64,000 bases of DNA from positions 41,950 through 105,949 of the forward strand of contig NZ_JFHR01000016.1 of NCBI RefSeq assembly GCF_000722875.1, given 5' to 3'. Within the stretch, counting starts at the first letter, position 1. Each line of letters opens with the position of its first letter. Origin of the DNA: Sphingobium chlorophenolicum (GTDB lineage: Bacteria; Pseudomonadota; Alphaproteobacteria; Sphingomonadales; Sphingomonadaceae). Below are positions 25,798-35,053 of this stretch, piece by piece. Under the pieces are notes generated by a model, which was given only the letters and a program-made list of their open reading frames with translations, had not been told where the DNA came from and searched no databases. The translations under genes were made by a program, and so were the position numbers.

Positions 25798-26481
25798 TTA
25801 GGCGTCGGCCCAGCGGCGGAGGAGGTTGTGATATACGCCGGTCAGGCGGATGACCTGCGCCTGGTCGTGGCCCAGTTCTACCGCCAGCGCCTGAATGCTG
25901 CTGTCGAGGTCGAACAGCATCTGCCGCGCCGCGTCGTCGCGCACCATCGACTGGAGCCAGAAGAAGCTGGCCACCCGCCGCCCCCGCGTCACCGGCTCTA
26001 CCCGATGCAGCGAGGATGAGGGGTAGAGGACCGCATGTCCCGCCGCCAACTTCACCTGCTGCACGCCGAAATTGGTTTCGACCGTCAATTCACCGCCGTC
26101 ATAGCTTTCCGGTTCCTCCAGAAAGACGGTGATCGACAGGTCCGACCGCACGCGGAAGCCTGTACCGGCCTGAATCCGCACGGCATTGTCGACATGGGTG
26201 CCGAACGCCTGTCCGCCCGCATAGCTGTTGAACAGCGGCGGAAACACCTTGAGCGGCAATGCGGCGGCGATGAACAGGGGCGAGCGGCCCAGCGCGTCCA
26301 GCACGACCTGGCCCGCCTGCTTCGCCTCCGCGCAATCCTCCGGCAATTGCAGGTTGCGCTTGGCCAGCGCCGATTGATGGCCGGAGGTGACATTGCCGTC
26401 CACCCACTGCGCCGCGTCGATCAGGTCGCGCACGCGCCGTACCGTATCGGCGTCCAGCAATTCGGGAATGACGGTCAGCAT
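25798..26481 (-). CDS. piuC: PiuC/YbiX-type Fe(II)/2-oxoglutarate dioxygenase
   Basis: This 227-residue protein has the PiuC layout: [21 protein letters not shown], then the metal-binding HxD in GTHVDNA. The distal His is in [15 protein letters not shown], whose Arg fits 2-oxoglutarate binding. In Pseudomonas, piuC sits beside the siderophore receptor gene piuA and a TPR/Sel1 gene and is iron-regulated. Here it overlaps the end of a Sel1-repeat gene by seven bases, itself four bases downstream of a TonB receptor gene, giving the same three-gene set. The substrate of PiuC proteins is not established. Confidence 0.93.
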   Translation of the reverse strand: MLTVIPELLDADTVRRVRDLIDAAQWVDGNVTSGHQSALAKRNLQLPEDCAEAKQAGQVVLDALGRSPLFIAAALPLKVFPPLFNSYAGGQAFGTHVDNAVRIQAGTGFRVRSDLSITVFLEEPESYDGGELTVETNFGVQQVKLAAGHAVLYPSSSLHRVEPVTRGRRVASFFWLQSMVRDDAARQMLFDLDSSIQALAVELGHDQAQVIRLTGVYHNLLRRWADA

Positions 26482-27227
26482 GTCGGCGACTCCTGTCCCA
26501 GCAGGGCGGCCAGACCCACCTGCCGCAATGATGATTGGCGCAGATGGTCCGCCGCCTTCTCCATGAAGGCGGGGGTCGCCGTTTCCCGCACCCGGCGGAG
26601 CCAGCGCAGCGCCTCTTCCGTCGCACCATCCTCCGCCAGCAGGCGGGCCAGATTGAACTGGCCGCGAAAATCGCCGCCCTCCGCCGCGATCCGATAATGG
26701 CGGAACGCCTGCGCCCGGTCCACCGCGACGGCCCAGCCATCCTCATGAAAGCTGCCGATATAATTGGCCGCCTTGGCCCCGATCAGGCCCGGATCGTCCG
26801 CCGCCCTGCGATACCAGTCCAGCGCCGCTTCATGATCGCCCTTCAGGGCCAGTTGCGTGGCGTAATTATACACCGCCTCGGCCAGGCCCCGCCCGGCGGC
26901 GACGCGATAGCATTCCGTCGCCCGATCCGGATCGACGGCCACGCCCCAGCCCAGTTCATAGCAGCGCCCGACCATGTTGAGCGCGAACATGTCGTGGCTG
27001 GCGGCGGCCCGGTTGAACCAGCCGAAGGCTGCGCGCGGATCGGCGGGCAGTTCGACGCCGTCGAGCAGCATCTGCCCCAGCACGATCTGCGCCTGCGCCA
27101 CGCCCCCTTCCGCCGCGACCCGGATCAGTTCGACGCGATCCGTCCCCGGTTCCGCCAGCCGCGCGGCGAGCGTGTCGGCGCCCATCGCGCTCAATTGGGC
27201 CAGCGAAGGCGGGACCGGTGCGGTCAT
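26475..27227 (-). CDS. Sel1-repeat/TPR protein of the piu cluster
   Basis: This 250-residue protein contains repeated Sel1-type helices: [88 protein letters not shown] and [29 protein letters not shown]. These suggest a protein-binding scaffold, and no signal peptide is visible. The ATG at 27227 (MTAPVPP) is chosen because the longer frame to 27287 runs back into the receptor gene. It is flanked by the receptor (four-base gap) and piuC (overlap) on the same strand, so the three are co-transcribed. Confidence 0.87.
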   Translation of the reverse strand: MTAPVPPSLAQLSAMGADTLAARLAEPGTDRVELIRVAAEGGVAQAQIVLGQMLLDGVELPADPRAAFGWFNRAAASHDMFALNMVGRCYELGWGVAVDPDRATECYRVAAGRGLAEAVYNYATQLALKGDHEAALDWYRRAADDPGLIGAKAANYIGSFHEDGWAVAVDRAQAFRHYRIAAEGGDFRGQFNLARLLAEDGATEEALRWLRRVRETATPAFMEKAADHLRQSSLRQVGLAALLGQESPTC

Positions 27228-27231
27228 CGCA

Positions 27232-29724
27232 TCAATATTTGACGCTGAGCGTCGCGAAGGCCGACCGGCCAGCCGCCATCGTCGCATAATGGTTGGAGAA
27301 GGCCTGGCTGAAATAGGTCTTGTTCGTCAGGTTCTGAATATTGACGCTGAGGCCGATCCGCTCGTCGAATTCATAGCTGGCGCGGGCGTCGAAGCGCCAA
27401 TAGCTGGGCACCGAACGCGCGATGATCCTGGTCGCGGGGCTGACCGTCACCACGCCTGCGCCGTTCTGCGTCGCGGCGCGGTTGTCGGCATAGCCGCCAA
27501 AGACCCGGCTCATATAGAAGGCGCCGCCGCCGATATTGAGCTTCGGCAGGACTTCATAATTGGTCCAGAGCGAGAAGCTGTGTTTGGCGGTCTGCGGGAA
27601 CTGGCGGCCGTTGTTGACGGACGGCACCAGAACGGTCTTGGCCGCCTGACCGGGGACCGCCGCCGCCGTCAACGCGGTGAATCCGCCGTCGACGATTTTC
27701 GCGTCCATATAGGTATAGCCGCCGAATATGCTCCACTTGGGCAGGATTTCGCCGTTGAAGCCGAATTCCACGCCCTTGATCAGACGCTCGCCAATATATT
27801 CGACCGTGTTGTTCGGGCCGGTGACGCGGGCGTTCTTCGTTTCCGTGCGGAACAGCGCGACGTTCAGCGACAGGCGGGAATTGAACAGGTCCGCCTTGGC
27901 GCCGATTTCGTAGCTCTTGGTGCGTTCGACCTTCAGCGCCGCATCGGCGGCGGCGCGCAGCGCGGCGATGGCGGCGGCGGTCTGCGCCGGGGTCGTGGTG
28001 GCGGCGATGGTGCCGAAGCTGTTGCCTTCCTGCCCTTCGCCCAGCAGGCTGTTGGGCGGCGTGGCCGATGTCGCATAGGAGGCGTAGAGGCTGGTGTTGG
28101 CGGTCGGCTTGAAGATCAGGCCCGCCTGCCAGTTGAATATGCCGTCGTCACGGCTGACCGTCGGCGTCACGCCGTTGATGAGCGGCAGCGCCACCTTCGA
28201 ACGATAATCGTCGTAGCGCGCGCCCAGGTTCAGGATCAGCGATTGGCCGATGCTGATCGAATCGAAGGCGTAGATCGCCTTCGTGTTGGCGTTGTTCTGC
28301 GTTTCCTGCCCCGGCGTCGTGCGCGTGATCGGGCCGGTGGCGGCATAATTGCCGTCCACATGATTGACCCAGGGATCGGACGGGTTGGGATTGAACAGGC
28401 TGGTGCAGTCGAAGGTCGCGACCTGCGCCGGGCTGCACGAGGGGCCGTTGGTGGTGCCGCTGGAAAAATGCCGCGTGGTCACGTTGAAGGTGCCGCGTCG
28501 CGCCTTTTCCCAGCTCAGTTCCGCGCCTGCGGAAAAGCTGTGCTCGATCCCGCCGGTGTTGAACTTGCCGAACAGGTCGATCTGGTTCGACAGCGTGTCG
28601 ACATAGCCATAGCGGGTGTTGGCGCGGCGCCAGACCTGGCCGCTGTTGAAGGCGTTCCCCTGGCTGTCGTCGGGCTGGGTGTAGATATAGGCTTGGCTGT
28701 TATGGCTGTAGCGCGCGGTGTTGCGCAGCGTCACGCCGCCGAAATCATGGCTCGCGCGGACGGTGAACTGGCCCGTCTTGCTCTCGCGGAAGTCGCGGTT
28801 CTTGAGGCCGTAGAAGCTGTCGCGGTCGACATGGCCGGTGGCGCCGGTCGCCAGCGTCACGTCCCCGACCATCGGTTCGGAAAAGGTGAAGCCGGTCGGC
28901 GCGTTGCACACGGTGGTCGAGCAGACATAGCGATAGGGCAAGCCGCTGTCGGGCAGTTCATCCGTATCCAGATGATACCAGGACAGCGTCAACTGCGTCG
29001 GCGCGTTCATACCGATGGTGAGCGAGGGCGCCACGCCCCAGCGCTTCTGCCAGAGGGCGTCGCGGCCGGCCACTTCCTGATCGTGCCACATGCCCGCCAC
29101 GCGGAAGGCGACCGAATCGGTCAGCCGGTAATTCAGGTCCGCCGTGATCCGCTTATAGTCCGCCGTGCCGTAGGACAGGTCGGCGCTCGCGAAATCGCGG
29201 TCGCGGGGCAGTTTGGTGATGATGTTCAGCGAACCGCCCGCGCTGCCGCGCCCGCCCAGCGAACTGTCGGAGCCGCGCACGACCTGGATCTGCTCTACCG
29301 CGAAGGTTTCCCGCGACTGCGCCGACGTGTCGCGCACGCCGTCGACATAGGTGCTGCCCTGGCTATCGAAGCCGCGGATGAAGGGACGGTCGCCGATGGG
29401 ATTGCCGCCCTCCGCCGCGCCGAAGGTGATGCCGGGCACGGTGCGCAGCGCCTCCACCAGCGTGGCGGAGCCGGTGTCCTTGATCACATTTTCGCTGACG
29501 ATGGCGACCGAGCGCGGCGTGTTGATCAGCGGCGCGGTCGCCTTGGGCGAGATGATGTCCTGATTATAGCGGCCGTTGACGATGATCTGGCCCGCATCCG
29601 CCTGCTGATCGACCGCAGCTTCGTCCGCATTGTCGACCGCCAGGGCGGGACTCGATGCGAACGCCCCGACGCAGCCGAGCGCCAGAAAGGCGGGCGCGGA
29701 GCGTCGGCGGTTGACGGATTGCAT
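27232..29724 (-). CDS. TonB-dependent siderophore receptor (PiuA/Fiu type)
   Basis: This 830-residue outer-membrane receptor has a signal peptide ending near SSPALA, a TonB-box region, and a plug domain: TPRSVAIVSENVIKDTGSATLVEALRTVPGITFGAAEGGN, RGFDSQGSTYVDGVRD, VEQIQVVRGSDSSLGGRGSAGGSLNIITK. A 22-strand-type barrel follows and ends ATLSVKY, an aromatic-type terminal strand. The plug motifs and the adjacent piuC fit catecholate or related ferric-siderophore uptake. A 7-1-7 Fur-like box lies 41 bases upstream. It heads the operon with the Sel1 protein and piuC. Confidence 0.93.
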   Translation of the reverse strand: MQSVNRRRSAPAFLALGCVGAFASSPALAVDNADEAAVDQQADAGQIIVNGRYNQDIISPKATAPLINTPRSVAIVSENVIKDTGSATLVEALRTVPGITFGAAEGGNPIGDRPFIRGFDSQGSTYVDGVRDTSAQSRETFAVEQIQVVRGSDSSLGGRGSAGGSLNIITKLPRDRDFASADLSYGTADYKRITADLNYRLTDSVAFRVAGMWHDQEVAGRDALWQKRWGVAPSLTIGMNAPTQLTLSWYHLDTDELPDSGLPYRYVCSTTVCNAPTGFTFSEPMVGDVTLATGATGHVDRDSFYGLKNRDFRESKTGQFTVRASHDFGGVTLRNTARYSHNSQAYIYTQPDDSQGNAFNSGQVWRRANTRYGYVDTLSNQIDLFGKFNTGGIEHSFSAGAELSWEKARRGTFNVTTRHFSSGTTNGPSCSPAQVATFDCTSLFNPNPSDPWVNHVDGNYAATGPITRTTPGQETQNNANTKAIYAFDSISIGQSLILNLGARYDDYRSKVALPLINGVTPTVSRDDGIFNWQAGLIFKPTANTSLYASYATSATPPNSLLGEGQEGNSFGTIAATTTPAQTAAAIAALRAAADAALKVERTKSYEIGAKADLFNSRLSLNVALFRTETKNARVTGPNNTVEYIGERLIKGVEFGFNGEILPKWSIFGGYTYMDAKIVDGGFTALTAAAVPGQAAKTVLVPSVNNGRQFPQTAKHSFSLWTNYEVLPKLNIGGGAFYMSRVFGGYADNRAATQNGAGVVTVSPATRIIARSVPSYWRFDARASYEFDERIGLSVNIQNLTNKTYFSQAFSNHYATMAAGRSAFATLSVKY

Positions 29725-29764
29725 GGCGATTGGTCCCCTTTTCCCTCGTTTCGAGGCCAGTTAT

Positions 29765-29779
29765 TGAGACGCGTTCGCA
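29765..29779 (-). promoter_or_regulatory. Fur-box-like 7-1-7 site upstream of the piu receptor
   Basis: TGAGACG-C-GTTCGCA forms an imperfect 7-1-7 inverted repeat with the TGAGA/TCNCA pattern. A nearly identical sequence (ATTGAGAC.CGTTC.CAGAGTCAA) sits at the same distance upstream of the other receptor gene at 33002. Iron repression by Fur is inferred. Confidence 0.55.
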
Positions 29780-29835
29780 GAGTCAAACACTATTGAGAAA
29801 CAAAAGCAGGCGGGCGGCAGTCTGCCGACCCCTCC

Positions 29836-30404
29836 TCACTCCGTTTCTGACCGCAGGACGAAGGGGATTTCGACCACGCCCCTGACCCGGACGGGCTGGC
29901 CGTCGCGCATCAGCGGCTTCCACCGCCAGCCGCGCACGGCATCGCGGGCGGCATGGTCCAACCGGGGGAAGCCGCTGCTCTGCGCGATGGCCAGATTTTC
30001 CACGGCCCCGTCCAGCCCCAGCGTCAGGGCGAGGACGACCGTGCCCTGCTCCCGCTTGCGGCGGCTGTCGATGGGGTAGCGGGGCGGCTTGCCCGCGATC
30101 ATGCGCGCGCCCAGGTCGCCGCCCTGCACGACGCTGGCGGCGGCGTCAGGTTCACGACCGAGAGGCGGGTTTCCCGCACGCGCTGCACATGCTGGCGGGC
30201 CTGGATCAGGGCAGCGATCACGATGGCATGGGCCAGCAGGATCAGGATGACGGCGGGGACGTTCACGCCGCCCTTCGCGCCGTAGCGGGCGGGGGGCGTC
30301 GCGGGTTCGGCCGCTCTGCCGGGGATGATCGCGAGCGTCGGTCGGGACGGCGCGAACGAGTCGTCCTGCGCCTCTTCAACAAATCTATCCGCTACGCGAA
30401 GCAT
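29836..30404 (-). pseudogene. tonB: tonB energy transducer, frameshifted
   Basis: The N-terminal part (from 30404) has a 47-residue tail and a transmembrane anchor, VPAVILILLAHAIVIAALI at 49-67, then RETRLSVVNLTPPPAS and early termination. The C-terminal part, in another frame, reads VVQGGDLGARMIAGKPPRYPIDSRRKREQGTVVL and ends FVLRSETE, the standard TonB C-terminal domain. The two belong to one gene. The frame changes within the short proline run near 30126-30140, where bases have been gained or lost in CCG codons. It sits between two TonB receptor genes, and a Fur-like box lies upstream. It may be a true loss, a phase-variable tract or a sequencing error. The C-terminal piece alone would lack a membrane anchor. 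Confidence 0.8.
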
Positions 30405-30459
30405 GCCAGATCCCCTTTGCGGCCCTGCGGCGAGAGCCTGTCCATAACGCGTATTCTAA

Positions 30460-30474
30460 TGCGAATCAATCGCA
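30460..30474 (-). promoter_or_regulatory. Fur-box-like 7-1-7 site upstream of tonB
   Basis: TGCGAAT-C-AATCGCA is an inverted repeat of 7-1-7 form with one mismatched pair, 56 bases before the tonB start. It resembles the Fur consensus half TGATAAT. Regulation is inferred. Confidence 0.55.
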
Positions 30475-30578
30475 TCTTCAAAAAAGGGACGGGCGGGCGG
30501 CGACCCGAGGAGGAGAGAGTGTATCGCCGCCCGCCCGCTTACCCCCAGCAAGGGACGGTGCTGGGGGGTATGGGTCGA

Positions 30579-32960
30579 TCAGAACTGATAGTTGAGGCTG
30601 AGTACCGCCGACCGCGTCGGGGCGGGCTGGGCCCAACTGCTGTTCACATTGTTGCGCACGGTCGTCACATATTTTTCGTTCGTGAAGTTCTGCACGTTCA
30701 CCTGCGCCTTCAGATTCTCCGTGATCGGGTAGGAGGCCATGAAGCGGTGGATGGTGTAGCTGGGCACGCTGTAGATCGCCGCCGCCGTGGGGTTGAGCTG
30801 GAAGCTGCCCTGGTAGGTGATGCCGTAACCCAGTTCCAACCCGAAGTCGAAACGGTAGGTGGTGAACAGGCTGCCGGAATGCTTCGGCGTGTTGGGCAGC
30901 AGGGTGCGGGCGGTGGGATCAGGATCGGTGGGCGAGTTGGTGCAACTGCCCTGACCCGGATTGGCCAGGCAGAAGTCGGAGACGCCCTGCCGGATCTTCG
31001 CCTTCAGATACATATAGTTGGCCGATATCGTCCAGTTCGGGGTGATGTTGCCCGACGCGCCGAAGGAGAAGCCCTCCACCCGCTGCTTGCCGTCCAACAC
31101 CTGGTTGGGCACAGTGGGATCGCCCGAGACGAGCTTGATCTGGTTCCGGTCGTTGCGGAACAGGGCGACGGAGACCAGCAACTGGCGGTCGAACAGTTCG
31201 GCCTTCGCGCCGATCTCGTAATTTTCCGTCGTTTCCGGCTTCAGGAAGCAGGTGCCGACCTGATTATCGGCATCGGTTACCGTGCAGCTTCCATCGACCG
31301 ACGCCTTGGAGGGCAGTTTGGAATTGCCGTAGGCGACATAGATGCTGGTGGCCTGCGTCGGCTTCACCACCGCGCCCACGCGGTAGGAGAAGAGCGTGTC
31401 GTCGATGCGGGTCGCCGCCGATACGCCGGTCGGATTGCCGAGCGTGGCGGAGCCGGCCGTAGCGTCATAGGTGACGTTCCGGTTCCACCCCTTGGCCTTT
31501 TCATACCGCAGGCCGCCGTTGATCTCGAACCAGTCGGCGAATTTCAGCGTGTCGAAAAGATAGGCGGCATAGCTGGTCTGCTCGCCCAGGTTACGGCCGG
31601 ACCGGATGAAGTTGATCGGCCCTTCATAGACGTTGCGGCCATAGGTGAAGCCAGCCGGGCCAGTGATGAACTCGCCGGGGTTGGAGATGTTCACCAACGG
31701 ATAGGCGGTTGCGAACGGATTGGAACCGTCCGCGTTGCGGATGATGTTGCCGTTCAACTGGTTGTATTTTTCCCAGAGCGCCGAAGCGCCGAGCACCAGC
31801 GTATGACCGACGCCGCCGGTGTCGAAATCGGCGCTGAGGTCGAATTGCGTATAGGCGGTCTCATTCTTGATGAAGCGCGTATTGCCCCGGCCATTACCCC
31901 GGTTCGGCATGAAGTAGCCGGGCGGCACGGTCGCGAGACAGGCCGCTCCGCTGGGCTGGACCCCGGTGGAGAGGCAGAAGTCGCCATTGGGCTGGCTGGT
32001 GACGGTATGCTGGCTGATATTCTCATACCGGGTCAGGTTGCGGATTTTCAGCGTGTCGCTGAACGCGTGGGAGAAGATCGTCTGCAACGACTTCGTCTTG
32101 CTGTCCTGCCGGTCGATATTGGCGAACCCATAATAGCCCTCCCGGTCGAACTCCTTCAGGATGCCACCCTGCTCGGGATAATAGCGGACGCCATATTGCG
32201 GCATCGCCTTGTCATCCAGATATTCGCCTTGCAGCGTCAGGCTGGTCGGCCCGTCGATGCCGAAGGTGACGGCGGGCGCGATGCCCCAGCGTTCATAATC
32301 CTCGACATCGCGGCCGGGCACGTCGTTGCGGTGGTAGACGGCGTTCAGGCGCACCGCGACCAGATCGTTGACGCGTTTGTTGGCGTCGACGGTGGCGCGG
32401 TAATAATTGTCGGTGCCGATGCCCGCGTTCAGGATCGTCTGGTCGTCGGCCAGCGGACGCTTCGTCACCAGGTTGATCGTGCCAGCGACAGAACCGCCGC
32501 CGTTCATGACCGAATTGGCGCCGTTGGTGACTTCGACCTGTTCGATATTATAGACTTCGTTGCGGTTCAGGAACGCGCCGGAACGCACGCCGTCGACGGT
32601 CACGTCGTTCTTCGCGTCCTGGCCGCGCAGGATGATGCGGTCGCCATAGCCGAAGCCGCCCTCGCCCGCGCCGAAGGTGATGCCGGGCACGGTCGACAGC
32701 ACGTCGCGCAGCGTCAGCAGATTCTGCTGCTTGATGGTTTCCTTGTTGATCACGGTGATGGTCTGCGGCGTGTCCAGCAGCGGGCGGGTATATTTGGGGG
32801 ATTCCGCCTTCTCGACCTTGATCGGCGATTCGTCGATCGCCGTGTCGGTGACCGTCATCCCGCCTAGCTTTGCATCCTGCGCCTGTACGCTGGAAGCGAA
32901 AGCCATCGCGCCGACGCAGCTTAGCGCCAGGAAGGATGGTCGTGACAGTGGCTTGGACAT
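30579..32960 (-). CDS. TonB-dependent catecholate-siderophore-type receptor
   Basis: This 793-residue receptor has a signal peptide ending near SSVQA. Its plug contains TPQTITVINKETIKQQNLLTLRDVLSTVPGITFGAGEGG, YGDRIILRGQDAKNDVTVDGVR, and IEQVEVTNGANSVMNGGGSVAGTINLVTKRP. The barrel contains QVNVQNFTNEKYVTTVRNN and ends SAVLSLNYQF with terminal Phe. The plug pattern resembles Fiu/CirA-like receptors for catecholate siderophores. It is a paralogue of the receptor at 27232-29724. Two Fur-like boxes lie 42-84 bases upstream. It is followed on the same strand by tonB. Confidence 0.93.
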   Translation of the reverse strand: MSKPLSRPSFLALSCVGAMAFASSVQAQDAKLGGMTVTDTAIDESPIKVEKAESPKYTRPLLDTPQTITVINKETIKQQNLLTLRDVLSTVPGITFGAGEGGFGYGDRIILRGQDAKNDVTVDGVRSGAFLNRNEVYNIEQVEVTNGANSVMNGGGSVAGTINLVTKRPLADDQTILNAGIGTDNYYRATVDANKRVNDLVAVRLNAVYHRNDVPGRDVEDYERWGIAPAVTFGIDGPTSLTLQGEYLDDKAMPQYGVRYYPEQGGILKEFDREGYYGFANIDRQDSKTKSLQTIFSHAFSDTLKIRNLTRYENISQHTVTSQPNGDFCLSTGVQPSGAACLATVPPGYFMPNRGNGRGNTRFIKNETAYTQFDLSADFDTGGVGHTLVLGASALWEKYNQLNGNIIRNADGSNPFATAYPLVNISNPGEFITGPAGFTYGRNVYEGPINFIRSGRNLGEQTSYAAYLFDTLKFADWFEINGGLRYEKAKGWNRNVTYDATAGSATLGNPTGVSAATRIDDTLFSYRVGAVVKPTQATSIYVAYGNSKLPSKASVDGSCTVTDADNQVGTCFLKPETTENYEIGAKAELFDRQLLVSVALFRNDRNQIKLVSGDPTVPNQVLDGKQRVEGFSFGASGNITPNWTISANYMYLKAKIRQGVSDFCLANPGQGSCTNSPTDPDPTARTLLPNTPKHSGSLFTTYRFDFGLELGYGITYQGSFQLNPTAAAIYSVPSYTIHRFMASYPITENLKAQVNVQNFTNEKYVTTVRNNVNSSWAQPAPTRSAVLSLNYQF

Positions 32961-33001
32961 GAAACAGATCCCCTTATCTTTAACTCAGGGGCGTCTGCTA
33001 T

Positions 33002-33044
33002 TGAGACTCGTTCTCAGAGTCAATGCTATTGCGAATAATTATTA
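33002..33044 (-). promoter_or_regulatory. Two Fur-box-like sites upstream of the receptor
   Basis: TGAGACT-C-GTTCTCA at 33002-33016 and TGCGAAT-A-ATTATTA at 33030-33044 are both 7-1-7 type inverted repeats with mismatches. The first matches the site at 29765 in sequence and in distance to the start codon (about 42 bases). Tandem Fur boxes usually mean strong iron repression; that is inferred here. Confidence 0.6.
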
Positions 33045-33046
33045 TT

Positions 33047-33316
33047 TTACCGCCGCATAATATCCTCGAATAGCCAGCATCTTATCGCGCTCGCCAGATT
33101 TGGGGGATCGACGGCCGCCATGCGCGCCACATCGATGCGCGCGATCAGCGCGTTGACGGGAAGGCCCTCCCGCGCCGCCGCAGCGCGGAGGGCGTGCCAG
33201 AATATCGGTTCAAGGCTGATGGCGGTCTGATGCCCCGCAATGGTCACGCTGCGCTTGACCGGCGGGGCGAAGGGCGATGCCGCCGAAACGCCTTCGGAAG
33301 CATCCGCCCCTATCAT
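33047..33316 (-). CDS. Ribbon-helix-helix domain protein
   Basis: These 89 residues contain KRSVTIAGHQTAISLEPIFWHALRAAAAREGLPVNALIARID, the ribbon-helix-helix-4 pattern (strand, helix with Leu/Trp, turn, helix). Such alphaproteobacterial proteins are small putative DNA-binding regulators. The ATG shares one base with the stop of the reductase gene upstream (TGATG), so the pair is translationally coupled. It could regulate the polyhydroxyalkanoate-type reductase or an unrelated target. Confidence 0.8.
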   Translation of the reverse strand: MIGADASEGVSAASPFAPPVKRSVTIAGHQTAISLEPIFWHALRAAAAREGLPVNALIARIDVARMAAVDPPNLASAIRCWLFEDIMRR

Positions 33317-34038
33317 CAGTACATATGCTGCCCGCCGTTGATCGACAGGGTGCTGCCGGTCACGAAGCCGCCATCCTCGCTGCAGAAAAAGGCGACGCCG
33401 CGCGCGATTTCATCGGCATGGCCCAGACGGCCGACCGGAATCTTGGCGACGATCTTTTCCAGCACCGGGGCGGGGACGGCGGCGACCATGTCCGTGTCGA
33501 TATAGCCGGGCGCGATGGCGTTGACGGTGACGCCATATTTCGCGCCTTCCTGCGCCAGCGCCTTGGTGAAGCCATGGATGCCCGACTTGGCGGCGGCGTA
33601 ATTGACCTGGCCATATTGGCCCGCCTGCCCGTTGATCGATCCGATATTGACGAAACGGCCCCAACCGCGCTGGCGCATCCCCTCGAACGTCGCCTTCGCC
33701 ATGTTGAAGCAACCGCCCAGATTGATGCGCATCACTTCGTTCCAGTCGTCGAAGCTCATCTTCGCCAGGACGCCGTCCCGCGTGATGCCTGCATTATTGA
33801 CCACCACGTCGATCGGGCCGAGCGCTTCGGCCACCTGCGCGCAGCCGTCCAGGCAGGCCTGATGATCGCCCACGTCCCATTTGAAGGACGCGATCCCCGT
33901 CTTGTCCGAAAAGGCCTGGGCCTTGGCGTCGTTGCCCGCATAGTTGGCGGCGACGGTGAACCCCATTTCCTTGAGCGCCAGGCTGATCGCCTCGCCAATG
34001 CCACGCGTTCCGCCCGTGACGACTGCAACCTTGCTCAT
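33316..34038 (-). CDS. phaB: Acetoacetyl-CoA reductase (PhaB-type SDR)
   Basis: This 240-residue enzyme reduces acetoacetyl-CoA to 3-hydroxybutyryl-CoA in polyhydroxyalkanoate synthesis. Its motifs are TGGTRGIG (9-16), NNAGITRD, Ser in NIGSINGQAGQYGQVN, YAAAK and the PhaB-like ending GSTLSINGGQHMY. GAGGAG precedes the ATG at 34038; an upstream extension to 34119 would overlap hemH. It is coupled to the small RHH gene. No phaA or phaC gene is in the window. Confidence 0.93.
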   Translation of the reverse strand: MSKVAVVTGGTRGIGEAISLALKEMGFTVAANYAGNDAKAQAFSDKTGIASFKWDVGDHQACLDGCAQVAEALGPIDVVVNNAGITRDGVLAKMSFDDWNEVMRINLGGCFNMAKATFEGMRQRGWGRFVNIGSINGQAGQYGQVNYAAAKSGIHGFTKALAQEGAKYGVTVNAIAPGYIDTDMVAAVPAPVLEKIVAKIPVGRLGHADEIARGVAFFCSEDGGFVTGSTLSINGGQHMY

Positions 34039-34072
34039 TGTGGCTCTCCTCAAGAAAAAGACAGGACGAAAC

Positions 34073-35053
34073 TCACCCCTCCAGCCAGCCGGCCAGTTCG
34101 CGACGGGCCAGATTCTCATAGAGATTCATAGCGTCCGGAGACGCGTTCAAACAACTTAAATGGACAAAATTATTACCGCCGGATGCGATAAATTCCTCTT
34201 TGCCGCGTATCGCGATTTCCTCTAGGGTTTCGAGGCAATCGGCCGAGAATCCGGGGGTCAGGACGGCGATGTTCGCAATCCCTTCGGATGGAAGCTGCCG
34301 CAGCGCCTCGTCCGTGGCGGGGCCGAGCCATTTGGCGCGGCCGAAGCGGGACTGGAACGTCACCCGCACCTCCCGCCCCAGCGCTTCGCCCAGCAGGCGG
34401 GCGCTTTCCACGCACTGGTCGCGATAGGGATCGCCCAGTTGCCGCGTCCGTTCCGGCATGCCGTGGAAGCTGGCGATCAGCAGGTCCGGCGCGAAATCCA
34501 GCGCGGCCAGTTGCGCCTGCGTCGATGCGCGCAGCGCCTCTATATAGGCGGGGTCGGCATGATAGGGCGGCAGGGTGCGGATCGCCGGCTGCGCCCGCAT
34601 CTTCCCCAGCGCGGCATAGGCGGCGTCCAGCGCGGTGGCCGTCGTCGCCGCGCAATATTGGGGATAGAGCGGCGCGAGCAAAATGCGGCCGCACCCTGCC
34701 GCGATCATCGCCGCCAGCCGTGTGCCGATAGAGGGATTGCCGTAGCGCATGGCCCAGTCGACCATCACATCCGGTCCCAATCTTTCCTGCAACCCCCGCG
34801 CCGTGTCGCGGGTGTAGACGGCGAGCGGCGACCCGTCCTTCATCCACACCTGCCGATAGGCATGGGCGGATTTCTTCGGCCGGGTCAGCAGGATCGGGCC
34901 GCGCAGGATCGGCTGCCACAGGAGTTGCGGAATCTCCACCACGCGCGGGTCGGACAGGAATTCGGCCAGATAGCGCCGCACCGACGCCGGGTCCGGCCCG
35001 TCCGGCGTGCCCAGATTGATGACCAGCAGGCCAACCTTGCCCAAGTCCTTCAT
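34073..35053 (-). CDS. hemH: Ferrochelatase
   Basis: This 326-residue enzyme inserts Fe2+ into protoporphyrin IX, the last step of heme synthesis. It has VGLLVINLGTPDGPDPASVRRYLAEFLSDPRVVE at the start, LAPLYPQYCAATTAT, the metal-binding HGMPERT with H197, QSRFGRAKWLGPATDEAL, and the catalytic-region glutamate E275 in TPGFSADCLETLEE. The ATG at 35053 overlaps the stop of the upstream oxidoreductase gene (ATGA), so translation is coupled. Confidence 0.96.
   Translation of the reverse strand: MKDLGKVGLLVINLGTPDGPDPASVRRYLAEFLSDPRVVEIPQLLWQPILRGPILLTRPKKSAHAYRQVWMKDGSPLAVYTRDTARGLQERLGPDVMVDWAMRYGNPSIGTRLAAMIAAGCGRILLAPLYPQYCAATTATALDAAYAALGKMRAQPAIRTLPPYHADPAYIEALRASTQAQLAALDFAPDLLIASFHGMPERTRQLGDPYRDQCVESARLLGEALGREVRVTFQSRFGRAKWLGPATDEALRQLPSEGIANIAVLTPGFSADCLETLEEIAIRGKEEFIASGGNNFVHLSCLNASPDAMNLYENLARRELAGWLEG

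Noticed and set aside
26974..32867. Long plus-strand frames opposite the two TonB receptors
   Set aside because: They cover the receptor genes in antisense and resemble no family.
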